DNA of 64,000 nucleotides. It comes from Eurosta solidaginis (taxonomy: Eukaryota; Arthropoda; Insecta; Diptera; Tephritidae). Both the position numbers and the translations under genes were made by a program. Shown here piece by piece: positions 1 to 11,680 of this stretch; within the stretch, counting starts at the first letter, position 1, and every line of letters starts with the position of its first letter. The notes below the pieces were generated by a model. That model was not told where the DNA came from and did not search any database. It was given only the letters and a program-made list of their open reading frames with translations. The stretch covers positions 152,726,426 to 152,790,425 of the forward strand of contig NC_090323.1 of NCBI RefSeq assembly GCF_040869045.1. Reading direction: 5' to 3'.

Positions 1-524
1 ATTTCATATCCTTGAAAAATTGTGATACTCAACGAAACTACTAAGCGCCTGGTTACGTGGCTGAGCGTGTGAGCTTGCTGAAAGAGCGGAAGTCAAGCTC
101 GAACAGAGACTAAGAAGAGTACTGCATATTATTAAGAATTGGATAAGTCTCAAAGCCGTACTTGACTCAATCGGCTGCACGTGCTAATGTGGATCCTGCT
201 AGAAGGTAGATCACTGACTAGAATCTAAATGCGGTAAGCCTTTGATTCTAACAACGGTATAAGGGGGAGTAGGCTTAATTGTCTAAACACGATAAACTCG
301 CTCCTTAAGAACAGGGACCTAAGCCCTAAATAATGTGGAAGGCTATGCGCATCAACAAGACATGTAGGTCTAAAGCGAGAATACGGATGAGTACACAAAT
401 ACCTACCACGAAAATTACAAATCAGACATAGAAAAGTAATAATCATATATGCAAACAGAGAAAGTGGAATGAATTAGGGATTCTAGGGGTTTTCCAATGC
501 ATTCCCCTCAAAAAGAATTATGAC
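1..524. other. Unassigned intergenic sequence
   Basis: No gene or recognisable element was found. A 16-base match (GCGCATCAACAAGACA, near 347-362) recurs near 57200, just downstream of the jockey relic there, so part of this stretch may be untranslated sequence of the same retroelement family. Open frames here are short and have no family signature. Confidence 0.4.
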
Positions 525-830
525 TTTATACCTCCTATAACCCAGTTGTCAGTCTCGTCTACGCGTGGCGGAGCGAATTTTTTTGGCAAGCGGGGTTATG
601 CCTACCTCAAGTGCTTCACAGAAGAAAGGGATTTGATGATTTTGAAGATTCAAATTTTTCACATCAAATCGTTCTCGAGATGGTCGGAATAGTCATTTAT
701 TGGGCTATTTTGTACAGTGTACCAGGTAAAAAACCGGGAAAACACTACTGACAATGATAAAACTCTCTAAAATCTTAGGGAGGTGTCATCATTGCTATAA
801 AGAAGAAGAAGAACGTAAAAAGTGATTTGA
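525..830 (+). repeat. Dispersed repeat, copy 1 (relative at 26000-26430)
   Basis: This stretch shares an ordered series of short matches with 26130-26430: an AACCCA-TTGTCA block, a GTGGCG block, a GTTCTCGAGATGGTCGG-like block and a short stem-loop near the end (here CTCTCTAAAATCTTAGGGAG). It finishes in an AGAAGAAGAAG simple tract at about 800-815. The head of the other copy resembles the 5' region of a non-LTR element or a SINE-like unit, but the class is not settled. It is non-coding. Confidence 0.45.
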
Positions 831-1440
831 GAACCCTAAAGTAAAGTAATGCAATGACTCTTTCCATGGCAGTATGAATGATATAACGAAGCTGTCACTG
901 GCGGTGGTCGTATTTCATCTCAATAGTCCCTTTGGGCAGATGTCTACTGTTAGATCTAGATATTGTAAGAATGTTGCAAGGTGAACCGCCTCCATCCTTT
1001 AGGAGATTCGTGGAGTGCTGGAATCTCGGAGCACTAAATCAAATTGGATAAGGAATTGAGGGTTGAGAGTTGAAAACGGTGAACCAAAGTGCGAAGGCGA
1101 AGGTCCAGCGGGTGGCCGCAATGTGTCAAAAATCATGACGAAGGCTTAGTCTTGTCACTAATAAAAAATCTTTCTTCTTATTAAGGGCGCTGCCTTTCAC
1201 CCACACACATACATACATAAAATAGGCTGAATCAGAGACAGCAGATGCTAGTAGTGCAAACTGGAGGCGGAAGCGATTGAACATATATTCGATGACCTGC
1301 TCCAGCTATGGGCAAGGGCATTGTTTTTCGATTTTGGAATAAAAAGTACATTAGGTTCTATATTGCTTCTGGTATTTGCGAAGATGACAGAGCTATCTGA
1401 AAATATGGATTATAATAGGGTTAATGATAAGGCATTTATT
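831..1440. other. Unassigned intergenic sequence
   Basis: Nothing convincing was seen on either strand. The stretch contains a short ACACATACATACATA microsatellite near 1203-1217 and no open frame worth calling. Confidence 0.4.
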
Positions 1441-1660
1441 TTAAATCATTAACTGTAGTTGTTTGGTATGTTTTGTTGTTAAAAACATAGATCCGCCCCT
1501 GAAGATGCCAAAGAAAGTTGGCGAAACGTTGGGCTGTAAGGTGAAATAACTCGTTTTATTTGCACTCAACCAATTTAGATCGAACGAGCTTAAAACTACA
1601 CAAAAAAGTCTACAAATCGATCGGAATCCAATATAAAAATAAGGCATTTATGTTTGGTCG
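1441..1660 (+). ncRNA. Hammerhead-ribozyme-like motif in a Penelope-type context
   Basis: The core lies at 1495-1534. A GCCC arm (1495-1498) is followed by CTGAAGA (1499-1505, fitting CUGANGA), one extra T, GCCAA/TTGGC as helix II (1507-1511 with 1518-1522, loop AGAAAG), GAAA (1523-1526), the palindrome ACGT across helix III, the triplet GTT (1528-1530), and GGGC (1531-1534), which pairs with the first arm. Such minimal helix III, which favours dimers, is known from hammerheads carried by Penelope-like retroelements. The surrounding 200 bases may be a relic of one, but no reverse transcriptase or GIY-YIG sequence is visible. The extra T before helix II departs from the canonical fold. Confidence 0.5.
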
Positions 1661-2239
1661 TTTAAACAAACTGCAGGTAGCAGAAAGAAGAGAATTCAGT
1701 CTTTGTGAGGATCCTACATACAACCAGTTTAACTTAATATAAAAGGTGAATAATTGTAGGATGTGCTGCATACTGCGCTGGAAATTGATTTATCATTATA
1801 CCTTTTCAATTTTTCCTTGTCCAGGGCCTCCCGGGAGACAAGAATGTGATATGTTGTAAACATAAACGATATCTAGCGGTTTCACTATTTGTTATCCTTG
1901 CCAATAATGTCGCATGCCCAGAAAATCGAGTCTGAGTAGTTGCTCGCTTTATAAGCATGAAGCCTGCTGTCTCTACCTTTAGCATCGCCCAGTTTTCCCA
2001 ATGAAAGTAGCACATTTCTACATAAATTTCGATTTAATCCGTTTAAAATAGGCTACCAGTTTTTGCTATGCAAACTAAATACCCAGATCTAACTCGCACC
2101 CTCGAGCCTGAGCAAATGGTCGATTTTATTGGCCTTTAATTAAACTATCTTACGCATACTTAAACATAACCACCTCAGAGAGAGTCAGAGAACCCGCCGA
2201 ACTATATTCTTAAGGTCAAATAACCTAATCTCAGAGTAG
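1661..2239. other. Unassigned intergenic sequence
   Basis: No gene, repeat or structured element could be supported here. The few open frames are short and unrelated to known families. Confidence 0.4.
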
Positions 2240-2511
2240 AGGAAAGCAACATTCTCAGGAAAACGCGCATCACTCTAGCTCAACTTCGATCTGGACACTG
2301 TGATGGTTTAAAATCTTACCTATGCAGAATCAACCCTGAATTACATAACCTCTGTCCTACTTGCAACGTGTCCCCTCATGACACCAACCATCTTTTCCAT
2401 TGCAATGTGGAATCAGAGCCTCTAACAACCCTTTGCTCTGGCCCACCCCTGTTGAAACTGCAAGTTTCCTCGGACTTCCGTTAGAGCACTTCTGCAACAA
2501 TAACAACAAAA
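2240..2511 (+). pseudogene. Jockey-clade non-LTR C-terminal relic
   Basis: The plus strand reads, with frame breaks, as the C-terminal end of a jockey-type ORF2. A segment like LAQLRSGHCDGLKSYLCRIN is followed by a CPTCNVSPHDTNHLFHC zinc-binding motif (about 2350-2405). In jockey-group elements this CCHC-like tail follows the reverse transcriptase. A related tail lies at 2560-2750 of the 50-kb part of the window (52560-52750), and the upstream part of the same family is at 55450-57165. The relic ends in an A-rich tract (AACAATAACAACAAAA) that is immediately followed by a helentron-like element. It is too short and broken to encode protein. Confidence 0.75.
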
Positions 2512-3295
2512 CAAGTAAGGACGGCACCTCATACCTTTCATGAATGGGGCTGAACAATAATTTTATCCCGTTCGTAATCTCCAAATAATCGGATTTATAG
2601 GATAAGAAGTATATAGCGAACAGATGTACATACCTAAACGATTTTTAAGATAAATATAAAATAAAAAATGGCAAAAAACCCCCTTATCTGAACGATCGGT
2701 TGTATGGGGTATATATTATATAAAGCTCCGATGGAAATGATATTTACAAGAAATCTGCTATGATATATTAGAATATATATCACCAAGTTTCACGTTTTTA
2801 TATTGGAAATTAAGGGAAAAATTGCCAAAAATCTTTCTATCTGAACGACCGGTTGTATGGGATATATACTATATATAGCTCCGATCAAAGTGATTTTTTC
2901 AGAAAATCTTCTATGGTATATTAAAATATATATCACCGAGTTTCACGTTTATACTTTCTAAATTGCGGCAGGAATGACCAAAATCGTCTTATCTGAACGA
3001 TCGGTTGTATGGGTGATATATGTTATAGTGTGCCGATCCTACCGGATCTGACAAATGCCTAATATAATACACAAATACATTCTTGTGCCAAATTTCATTG
3101 AGATATCTCAAAATTTGAGGGACTAGTTTGCGTTCAAACAAACAGACGGACGGACAGACGGACATGGCTATATGTACTCAGTTCGTCGCCCTGATCAATT
3201 CGGTATACTTAATGGTGAGTCTATCTTCTATATTTCTCAACATTACAAACATCGGACCAAAGTTAATATACCATTTCATGTTCATGAAAGGTATA
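2512..3295. mobile_element. Helentron/DINE-like non-autonomous element, second family (uninterrupted copy)
   Basis: The element begins CAAGTAAGGAC after an A-rich flank and ends GGTATA. Its subterminal inverted repeats are ATACCTTTCATGAA (about 2532-2545) and TTCATGAAAGGTAT (3281-3294). Inside are about three diverged 150-bp units starting near CTGAACGATCGGTTGTATGG (about 2689, 2842 and 2993) and a GACGGACGGACAGACGGACA tract near 3146-3165. The first ten bases match the other large repeat family of this window. A second copy, split by an insertion, lies at 58215-62278 on the minus strand and keeps a terminal GTCTTCGGC/GCCGAAGAC hairpin that is deleted here. The (GTCY)n tract and terminal hairpin recall dipteran mini-me/DINE-1 elements. 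The class is inference. Confidence 0.65.
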
Positions 3296-4364
3296 ATGAG
3301 TATTTAATAACACATGTAACGTCACTCCCAAGAAGAGATAAGTGAAGGCCCTGATCAAAGCAATGTCTTATTGAAAGAAGAAATTTCTTTTATTCTTCAA
3401 GTTATCTGCTGCCTTGGATCAGTGTCAATATTCCATAGTGTTATTATTTTGAAAAAATTTAAAATTTTATTTTGAGGTTGCAATTATTCGAATAAAAAAA
3501 TATTTTGTTTTTATGCATTCACGTAGTTATAAATGTAAATACTTGCAAACATAAACGTAAATACACATTTGTCTTTAACAAAAAGGAAACCCATAATTAA
3601 AATTTTACTATTTGTATCTTTGTTGCCACATATTAACAGACATTTAACATTTTTATGATTCTAAGTAAAACATAAAATTCGTTGTTAACAGGACGTTGAT
3701 ACAATAAAAATTATTTATGCGCACATATTTTTATGCAAAAATGAAAAAAAAAAAAATAAAAAGTAAAATTTTTAAGTATAGTGGGGCGCTAGTAATTATA
3801 TGGGTATGTTAAATATTTGTTGTAACAATTGTTTGGGCTTGGAGGAACCAAGCATATATAATTTTCATACCGGAAGATTACAACAACGACACTCACTCCT
3901 CGGACATCGAGTACGTTATTCAACAAGTGTTGGCATATTTATGTACGAGTGCTTATGTGTGTATGCACATAAGTACTTAATTGAAAAATAAATTAATTTC
4001 TGACAGTAATTGTTGTTGTCTCTTGGTGCTGGGTAAGATATTTTCATTTGGGTTCCTTTAGATTTGAATTCATGCATGTGGACTATTTTTGGTTCATTTT
4101 GTATACCATTTGTGCAATTCCAAATTTTTTTTACATCTAATTTAATTACAATTGGTGTTCTAATGCCTAGATAATTTACACTTTTGACCAGTGCTGCCGA
4201 TTCACCTCAATTGTGGTAGATGATTTCCCTTACAACTTATCTACCATCTTTTTCGAAGATCGGCCACAATTTTCTTTGCCATCATATTGATATCAAACAT
4301 TTTTTAAATCTGCTTTTAAAAACTTTCCCTTGCTTTTTTTTAAATCCAATACCAAATAAGGATA
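3296..4364. other. AT-rich unassigned sequence
   Basis: A very AT-rich stretch with homopolymer runs (poly-A near 3743-3756) and no gene. The open frame at 3800-3991 has no recognisable feature. Confidence 0.4.
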
Positions 4365-4790
4365 TAAGGAGTATGCTTTAGGAGTATTCCTAGACACTGC
4401 CGGGGCTATAAACAAAAAAAAACAGATGGATCGGCTGCATGTTAAATTACATGAAGATTACTTCACAAGCCTCTAAATCAATGGAAAGTGTACGCTAGTT
4501 ATCAGCACAACTGCTCAGACGGTTTGATGAAGTACCCCTCACACCTACGGCTTACGCAGATTTCGTTGCAATTGTCACAAGTGGATTTGACTGCACTTTA
4601 TGCATGTAAAAGAATGCTGGCGTGTACGTGGGACTCATCGCCCTCTCTCTCTCGTTGTGTATTTGCAGCAATTGTAAAGCCTATCCTAAATAAAGAAGTA
4701 CGTTTTTGGTGGGCAGCCATACAAAAAAGAACATCCCTCAAAAAATTTGAGTTGGTTTGCAGGCTATCAAAGCTTAGAGCTTTTTAAAAA
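4365..4790 (+). pseudogene. LOA-like reverse transcriptase relic
   Basis: The segment begins with GVFLDTAGAI, the RT block that surrounds a catalytic Asp, then MDRLHVKLHEDY. At 4590-4790 it continues as TALYACKRMLACTWDSSPSL and a stretch ending KKFELVCRLS. The same segments occur, in the same order, in the better preserved minus-strand element at 33.5-37.2 kb (for example TALYACKRMLGCTWGISPSL). About 100 residues between the two blocks, including the AYADD motif, are missing or scrambled. This is an internally deleted, non-functional copy. Confidence 0.75.
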
Positions 4791-4819
4791 ATTAAGCTTA
4801 TGGTTATGTATGTAGGGGT

Positions 4820-5104
4820 ATGCACAACCAAATAAGTATTAAGCTGCCGAATGATGAAGAGAAAATGGATCGCCCGACAGAATATTCATACATAGATCAT
4901 GTCAAAAAACGAGGGAATGGGGCCAAACCTCGAAATCGCAGTCTCAGACCGACAGTTGCTGCGTTGATGGGACTGACGTCCTTTCAGCGTGATTCGGGAC
5001 AGGATTGGGCACACGTTCTTTCCAGCCTTCCAAAAAATGTTGCTCATTACTTTGGGATACCAGTTGATGTGTTTATCGGAAGCTGTCGCATTCCGACAAC
5101 ATAA
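4820..5104 (+). other. Open frame of unknown meaning, 94 codons
   Basis: A 94-codon frame follows the LOA relic. I do not recognise a domain, signal peptide or membrane segment. Its 3' half holds a diverged unit (about 4993-5023) of the 30-bp repeat that follows, so the frame may be kept open by repeat composition. The overlapping minus-strand frame at 4886-5227 is likewise repeat-derived. Confidence 0.25.
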
Positions 5105-5143
5105 GTATTCAAACAATGCTATCATTAGTCGTAGAGGAGGGAA

Positions 5144-5293
5144 GGATTGGTAAGACGTTCTTTCCAACCTCCAGAATTGGATACACGTCCTCTGCAATCT
5201 CCAGGATTGGAAACATATTCCTTCCAACCTCTATGATTGGAGAAACGTTCTTTTCAACCTCCAGAATTGGAAACACGTTCTTTCAAACCTCCT
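5144..5293 (+). repeat. 30-bp minisatellite, five units
   Basis: Five head-to-tail units of exactly 30 bp each begin with a variant of GGATTGG and end with CAACCTCCA. A diverged sixth unit lies upstream near 4993-5023. The period is a multiple of three, so the frame at 5116-5403 reads as a decapeptide repeat (RIGKTFFPTS, RIGYTSSAIS, RIGNIFLPTS, MIGETFFSTS, RIGNTFFQTS). The array probably keeps the frame open by chance. Nothing shows that it is translated. Confidence 0.85.
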
Positions 5294-5519
5294 ATTACTG
5301 TACTCCGGGAAGCGTTTTGGAACCGCCACTCACTATTCTGATCGAAATTTCACGGCTTTCGACAGCCCAAATTTTTGTAATTTTATTATCAAAATGTATT
5401 TAGTATTTGTAATATTTTAGGTTTTAGGCTTAAAAAGCTGTAATAATAAACAAATAAATAAATAAATGTTGTTACATTTTTTTTGCTTATTTTTACAAAA
5501 ATAATATACAATATAAAAA

Positions 5520-7704
5520 CAAGTAAGGAAGGCTAAGTTCGGGTGTAACCGAACATTGCATACTCAGTTGAGAGCTGTGGCGACAAAGTAAGGGAAATCA
5601 CCATGTTGTAAAAGGAACCTAGGGTAACCCTGGAATATGTTTGTATGACATGTGTATCAAATGAAAGGTGTTAATAACTATTTTAAAAGGGCGTGGGTCT
5701 TAGTTCTATAGATGGACGCCTTTTCGAGATATCTCCATAAAGTTAGACCAGGGGTGACTCTAGAATTTGTTTGTACGATATAGGTATCAAATGAAAGGTG
5801 TTAATGAGTATTTTAAAAGGGAGTGGGCCTTAGTTCTATAGGTGGATGCCTTTTGGAGATATCGCCATAAAGGTGGGCCAGGGGTGACTCTAGAATTTGT
5901 TTGTACGATATGGGTATCAAATGAAAGGTGTTAATAACTATTTTAAAAGGGCGTGGGTCTTAGTTCTATAGATGGACGCCTTTTCGAGATATCTCCATAA
6001 AGGTAGACCAGGGGTGACTCTAGAATTTGTTTGTACGATATGGGTATCAAATGAAAGGTGTTAATGAGTATTTTAAAAGGGAGTGGGCCTTAGTTCTATA
6101 GGTGGATGCCTTTTCGAGATATCGCCATAAAGGTGGGCCAGGGGTGACTCTAGAACTTTTGTGTACGATATGGGTATCAAATGAAAGGTGTTAATGAGTA
6201 TTTTAAAAGGGTGTAGGCCTTAGTTCTATAGGTGGACGCCTTTTCGAGATATCGCCATAAAGGTGGACCAGGGGTGACTCTAGAATTTGTTTGTACGATA
6301 TGGGTATCAAATGAAAGGTGTTAATGAGTATTTTGAAAAGGAGTGGGCCTTAGTTCTATATGTGAACGCCTTTTCGAGATATCGCCATAAACGTGGACCA
6401 GGGGTGACTCTAGAATGTGTTTGTACGATATGGGTATCAAATTAAAGGTATTAATGCGGGTTTTAAAAGGGAGTGGCCCTTAGTTGTATATGTGAAGGCG
6501 TTTTCGAGATATCTACCAAAATGTGGACCAGGGTGATCCAGAACATCATCTGTCGGGTACCGTTAGTTTATTTATATATGTAATACCACGTACAGTATTC
6601 CTTTCAAGATTCCAAGGGCTTTTGATTTCGCCCTGCAAAACTTTTTCATTTTCTTCTACTTAATATGGTAGGTGTCACACCCATTTTACCAAGTTTTTTT
6701 CTAAAGTTATATTTTGCATCAATAGGCCAATACAATTACCATGTTTCATCCATTTTTTCGTATTTGGTATATAATTATGGCATTTTTTTCATTTTTCGTA
6801 ATTTTCGATATCGAAAAAGTGGGCGTGGTCATAGTCGGATTTCGGCCATTTTTTATACCAATACAAAGTGAGTTTAGATAAGTACGTGAACTGAGTTTAG
6901 TAAAGATATATCGATTTTTTCTCAAGTTATCATGTTAACGGCCGAGCGGAAGGACAGACGGTCGACTGTGTATAAAAACTGGGCGTGGCTTCAACTGATT
7001 TCGCCCTTTTTCACAGAAAACAGTTATTGTCCTAGAAGCTAAGCCTCTACCAAATTTCACAAGGATTGGTTAATTTTTGTTCGACTTATGGCATTACAAG
7101 CATCCTAGACAAATTAAATGAAAGTGGTCGTTCTCCGATTTTGCTAATTTTTATTAAGCAGACATAAAGTAATAAGAGTAACGTTCCCGCCAAATTTCAT
7201 CATGATATCTTCAACGACTGCCATATTACAGCTTGCAAAACTTCTAAATTACCTTCATTTAAAAGTGGGCGGTGCCACGCCCATTGTCCAAACTTTTACT
7301 AGTTTTCTATTCTGCGTCGTAAGCTCAACTCACCTACCAAGTTTCATCGCTTAATGCGTATTTGGTAATGAATTATCGCACTTTTTCGATTTTTCGAAAT
7401 TTTCGATATCGAAAAAGTGGGCGTGGTTATTGTCCGATATCGTTCATTTTAAATAACGATCTGAGATGAGTGCCCAAGAACCTACGTACCAAATTTCATC
7501 AAGATACCTCAAAATTTACTCAAGTTATCGTGTTAACGGACAGACGGACGGACGGACGGACATGGCTCAATCGAATTTTTTTTCGATACTGATGATTTTG
7601 ATATATGGAAGTCTATATCTATCTCGATTCCTTTATACCTGTACAACCAAGCGTTATCCAATCAAAGTTAATATACTCTGTGAGGCTCTGCTCAACTGAG
7701 TATA
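5520..7704. mobile_element. Helentron/mini-me-like element, copy A
   Basis: The copy starts CAAGTAAGGAAGGCTAAG and ends GCTCAACTGAGTATA. Close to the start is the hairpin GTTCGG-GTGTAA-CCGAAC (5537-5554). The subterminal repeat TACTCAGTTGAG recurs inverted at the other end as CTCAACTGAGTA. Next come about seven 130-bp tandem units (5631-6540), then a long non-coding body with repeated GGGCGTGG boxes and GATATCGAAAAAGTGGGCG segments, and a GACGGACGGACGGACGGACA tract (about 7543-7562). There is no transposase or Rep/helicase frame. Read on the opposite strand, the hairpin sits just inside a CTTACTTG terminus, as at a Helitron/Helentron 3' end. Frames inside it are not genes. Confidence 0.7.
5631..6540 (+). 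repeat. 130-bp tandem array in copy A (about 7 units)
   Basis: The landmark TAGAA after GGTGACTC recurs at 5761, 5891, 6021, 6151, 6281 and 6411, which gives a strict 130-bp period. The first unit, near 5631, is more diverged. Each unit carries TGGGTATCAAATGAAAGGTG, an AAAAGGGAGTGGGCCTTAG block and a TTTTCGAGATATCGCCATAA block. Homologous arrays lie in copies B, C and D. Confidence 0.9.
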
Positions 7705-8269
7705 ATAATAAGATATGAGGCAAAATGGCGCGAGTTTCCCATATCAATGCCTGAGCAGAGTTTAATTCTATGCCGACTAGCAATTCGATATCACCCCCAC
7801 CTCAGAATTTGTTTCCGCAACACCCCTTTTCAGAATATGGTTAAAGAAGGTCCCGTTACTGATTTCCTTCATTTAGGGAGTTTTAGATACATATTTTTGA
7901 ATAAAATTTGAACATCATGCGTTGAAAAAGACGCTCCTTCCATTTTCAACCAACTACTGGAATAGGGGTTTTTTTGCAAGATTGCTAAGAGAGGGTGTCG
8001 TCGAGACGGCAGCGAAGATAGAGGGATATTTCACATAGCAATCAATATTGTTGTATGGTAAAAGAATTTTTGAACATTAAAAATACTATATTTATTGTTA
8101 AAATAATTTGCACTTTAGCGCGAATACCCCTATTGAAAATATTGTATATGATGCTTGCGGGTGCCGTGAAGTCATTATGAGTGGCCAAGTGTGCCTATGT
8201 CCATATATGACATGGACATTTGTCGTTACCTCCATGCAAGTTATTGAAATTCGTGAGGTAATCAGTTTC
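7705..8269. other. Unassigned intergenic sequence
   Basis: No gene or element was recognised. The composition is AT-rich with a more GC-rich patch at 7960-8030 but no motif. Confidence 0.4.
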
Positions 8270-8880
8270 ATATTTTTTTAATCGTTCCTCGAATTGTTTT
8301 TATTTCTCACGTGCAATCGAATAATTAGTTTTTCAAGTTTGTTTAATGCATTTGATTTGGTAAATTTATTTTTAATAGTTTTGAAGTTAAACTTCTTTAG
8401 GCGCGTTATAAAAATTGATGAGAGTGAAGTTTTAAAACATGTAACACAAAAGTATGATTTTAAATGCACTTCGTGTGTATGAATATTCGCTGGGAGTTGT
8501 ACGAGGAAACTTGCTTTTATTCGGACGTTTATGGATATATGTATGTATGTATGCATGCATTCGATAAAAGCCAGCTTTCGTTAGCATTATTTAACTTCGG
8601 GAGTGCCTTTATAGGTATAAGTATGGACGTATGTATGTATGTATATTTGTATTTTCATTTCATATCAGCTTTACATACATACATATTTATACGTGTTTAT
8701 GTATGTTGTTAATGGTGAAGAATGTATACATCTCTTAAAAAGTCTTTTGTTAAAAATTTTACACGTTTCGTAAAAATTCTTAAACAGAAGTTCTGTTTTT
8801 GGTATGTTTGTATGCATGTATGTATTTAGTCTATATATATAAATATAGGTTTGACTTCGAAACCACTCCGCCAATTTTCT
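8270..8880. repeat. AT-rich stretch with (ATGT)n microsatellites
   Basis: Short imperfect ATGT/TACA tracts occur near 8537-8560, 8625-8650, 8672-8700 and 8805-8825. Several open frames on both strands span them but share this low-complexity composition and have no domain. I do not call them genes. Confidence 0.5.
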
Positions 8881-11344
8881 TCAAATTTGCAGGAAAGCTT
8901 AGCAGCAACCCGTGTAGTGTTCCTGTGAAGTTTCTTTCCGAGAAGTGGACCAGGGCCTGAAATTTAGTATATATGTATATAGGTAGCCCTCTTTATCACA
9001 AACCGCTGATAACTGAAGTTCTGATTTAATCATTACCGGAAGATGCTATGACAGTGGACATAATTTGAAAATAATAACATTAAATTAATTCGCGATTTTA
9101 TATTAGCAAAACTATTTTTTAACGATGACAAAGAAGTATAACTTCTCACGTGCGTACATGAGTACATATATATTTAATTTCTATTATATCTTTTTTTCAA
9201 CCATTTATGGCAGTTTAAATATGCATAGTAGACACATACATATGTATATATTCACGTGCCGCAGCAGAAAAAAAGCAAAAAAAAAAACCATATTTAAGCG
9301 AGTGGCGCGCGCGTTAAATGCTATGCTGATTGCTGGGTGCGCCTGAGGCAGGTCTCGACCAAACTTATGGTTGGGTTGAAAGACGATAGCGATAAGCCGA
9401 TATTTACAATAAATTGACACTGTGCAATGTGTTGGTGAATTAGAATTTTGAGCCATATGTAAGTGTGTTTGTATTAAAATATGAATGTGGTGATTGCAAG
9501 CGCATGCAAAATGCATTAAAAGCAATTAAATACCTATTATATTCCTGATATATATTTTATATTATTATTATTATTATTACTAATATACCTTTTATTAAAT
9601 TTATCATTATTACTTTCATTATTTGCTTATTAAATTATGCTCAGTCCTCATATGCACAATTAGGCAATTTACATTTATAAATCGAGATTTGCTTAAAGCT
9701 TGAAATTATTAGAAAGTAATAATTTATTCATTTTAACTATAGTAGCAATTAAGTTGAATTTAATGTCATTTACAATATTTATTTGCTTTATTAGCGCATG
9801 TTTAACTTAAATAGCAGTTGCAGAGGTGACTAGCGTGACATATGTGGTAGCAGTAAACAGCGTATGTGTCTTACGATAGATGAAAGCTTAAGGAAAATTT
9901 TTCTATTCATTTCATTTGAAACAAGTAAATGCGGGACTGTCTTCAGCTGTGTCGATGTGGATGTGTTGGCGCAGCACGAATTCCGTCGCAAATTTTCTGT
10001 CCCATCGAAACCAATTAGACAAACTCTTAGGCGCTAGACCACATGCTTTGAAGAGGCAGGTACAAAACTAATTGTTCCTAGCTGAGAATATCGCCAATGT
10101 TGCCCAAGATGAATATAAGAGGCTGAAACGTCGAACAAACGACTTCACGGACAGACTACTCTACAAAGTAGAGACAACACGTTTAAAATTCCCTTAAGCC
10201 TTTCTGAATCTCAATAAGGAGGATACAAATTTTCTATTGAAAATCGTTATGACCGATTACGTGAATCAACAAAACCATTTGTCGAAAAGCCATGTATAAT
10301 CCGCTAACTTTTACTGTGTGCTACGTTGCTGGTGGTGTCATGGAGATATTTTTCTTTGAGCTACAGATCCACATTTTATCTTAGGATGGTGCAACCGTGC
10401 ACACTACTAGACCCGTAACCCATATTTTCAAAGAGGCACTTCCGGACTATTTTGAGGATTTACGAAGTCGCAGGTTAATGTCAACAATACATAGGATACT
10501 GAGGTTTTTAAAATTAAAAAAGTCATTCCAAATTAGTCAGAAAGGAGACCTGATTCGGATAGTTTACGCTCAGTATGAGCTCATTTATAAGTGCAGAATG
10601 TATGTACCTTCTTACGATGGTTGCCCAATACAAGCCTTATATCATATACTTTATGAGTCTAAATAGGAGTCATATATGACACCCATTGGCCTTAGATCAT
10701 TTTCTACACTTATCAGCCTGTCTTTTTTAAGACGGTTCTCAGAGAAATATATGCATATTCTAAGCTTTATACTATGTAGGTAAATGAGGAAGCCCTTAGA
10801 ATAAACAGATTAAGAAAGCAACGTAAATGCTCTATACCTAGAGCATCGGTGCCAGTGCAGCCAGCACCAAATGCATACATAGGAAATTAGCTGGCATGCG
10901 GCTTGTCCATAATACTTACATCCATACGATGCAGAAACTTACACCGGAAAAAAGAGAAAGCGTCCATTCCAATACAAAAAGAAAGAAACCAGAAGGCAGA
11001 TTATAACAGAAGCAACCAGCTTTTCCATCGTGTTTGAAGTCAAGTCTGTGATATTTGATTTTTTATTTAAAATGAAATATCTGAAATTACAATTTTTTAA
11101 TTTCTCTTCCGAAGCTGCTTAGTTGAATAATTTTCATAATTTTCGTTCTTAATAACTTTATCAAATCAGAGTTATAAAAGACTCCTATAAGATCATATTT
11201 CTGAGGCTGATATTTTTTACATATTTCGTACTCATATCCGAATCCTAAGTTATGAACGCTCCGAGAATGTTTGAGTGGAACGATTTTGGCCCGCCTTTTA
11301 TTTACAGCTCTCGCTAAATATAATCAATCTGATAGGCTAAATAA
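8881..11344. other. Unassigned intergenic sequence with a weak coding-like relic
   Basis: No gene was found. Around 10075-10290 the plus strand can be read as a loosely protein-like string (for example VAQDEYKRLKRRTNDF, then a stop) that might be a retroelement relic. I could not name the family. (TTA)n runs occur near 9562-9580. Confidence 0.3.
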
Positions 11345-11680
11345 AAACAAGGGTTACGAAAATATGCCAGGCGGGATAAACTTCTAAGGAGATTAATGCC
11401 GAGCTGCTCTTCCCATTCGCATCGTGCCTCTTCAAATTTTTTTCTGCATATTGTACATCTGCTGGTAGATGAATTTTACTGAAAAGCTTTTCATTGCAAA
11501 AATACCCAAACCACTGCCGAGAGGCATCGCCTCTTAAAACATTTGTTTTTAATTGAAACAAACCTTTTTTTTTAAATATTGATGTTAGCTTTGCGCGCTT
11601 TGATACCATGAGGTAGGCGATAACGCGTTTCTATCAAAGCTAAGCTCATCAAAACATGACATTACCAGGATCATAATCCA
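11345..11680 (-). mobile_element. tRNA-derived SINE, diverged copy
   Basis: The reverse complement follows the body of the SINE at 54060-54417 in order: CAATTAAAAACAAATG-like, CCTCTCGGCAGTGG, GCAATGAAAAGCTTTTCAGT, ATTCATCTACCAGCAGATG, GAAGAGGCACGATGCGAATG, GGAAGAGCAGCTCGGC and a TTAGAAGTTTATCCCGCC end. The tRNA-like head, including the B box, is badly eroded. This is the oldest of the three copies in the window. Confidence 0.75.

Noticed and set aside
7595..7620. CTGATGAT in the helentron-like elements as a hammerhead core
   Set aside because: No GAAA box follows at a usable distance and no stems form.
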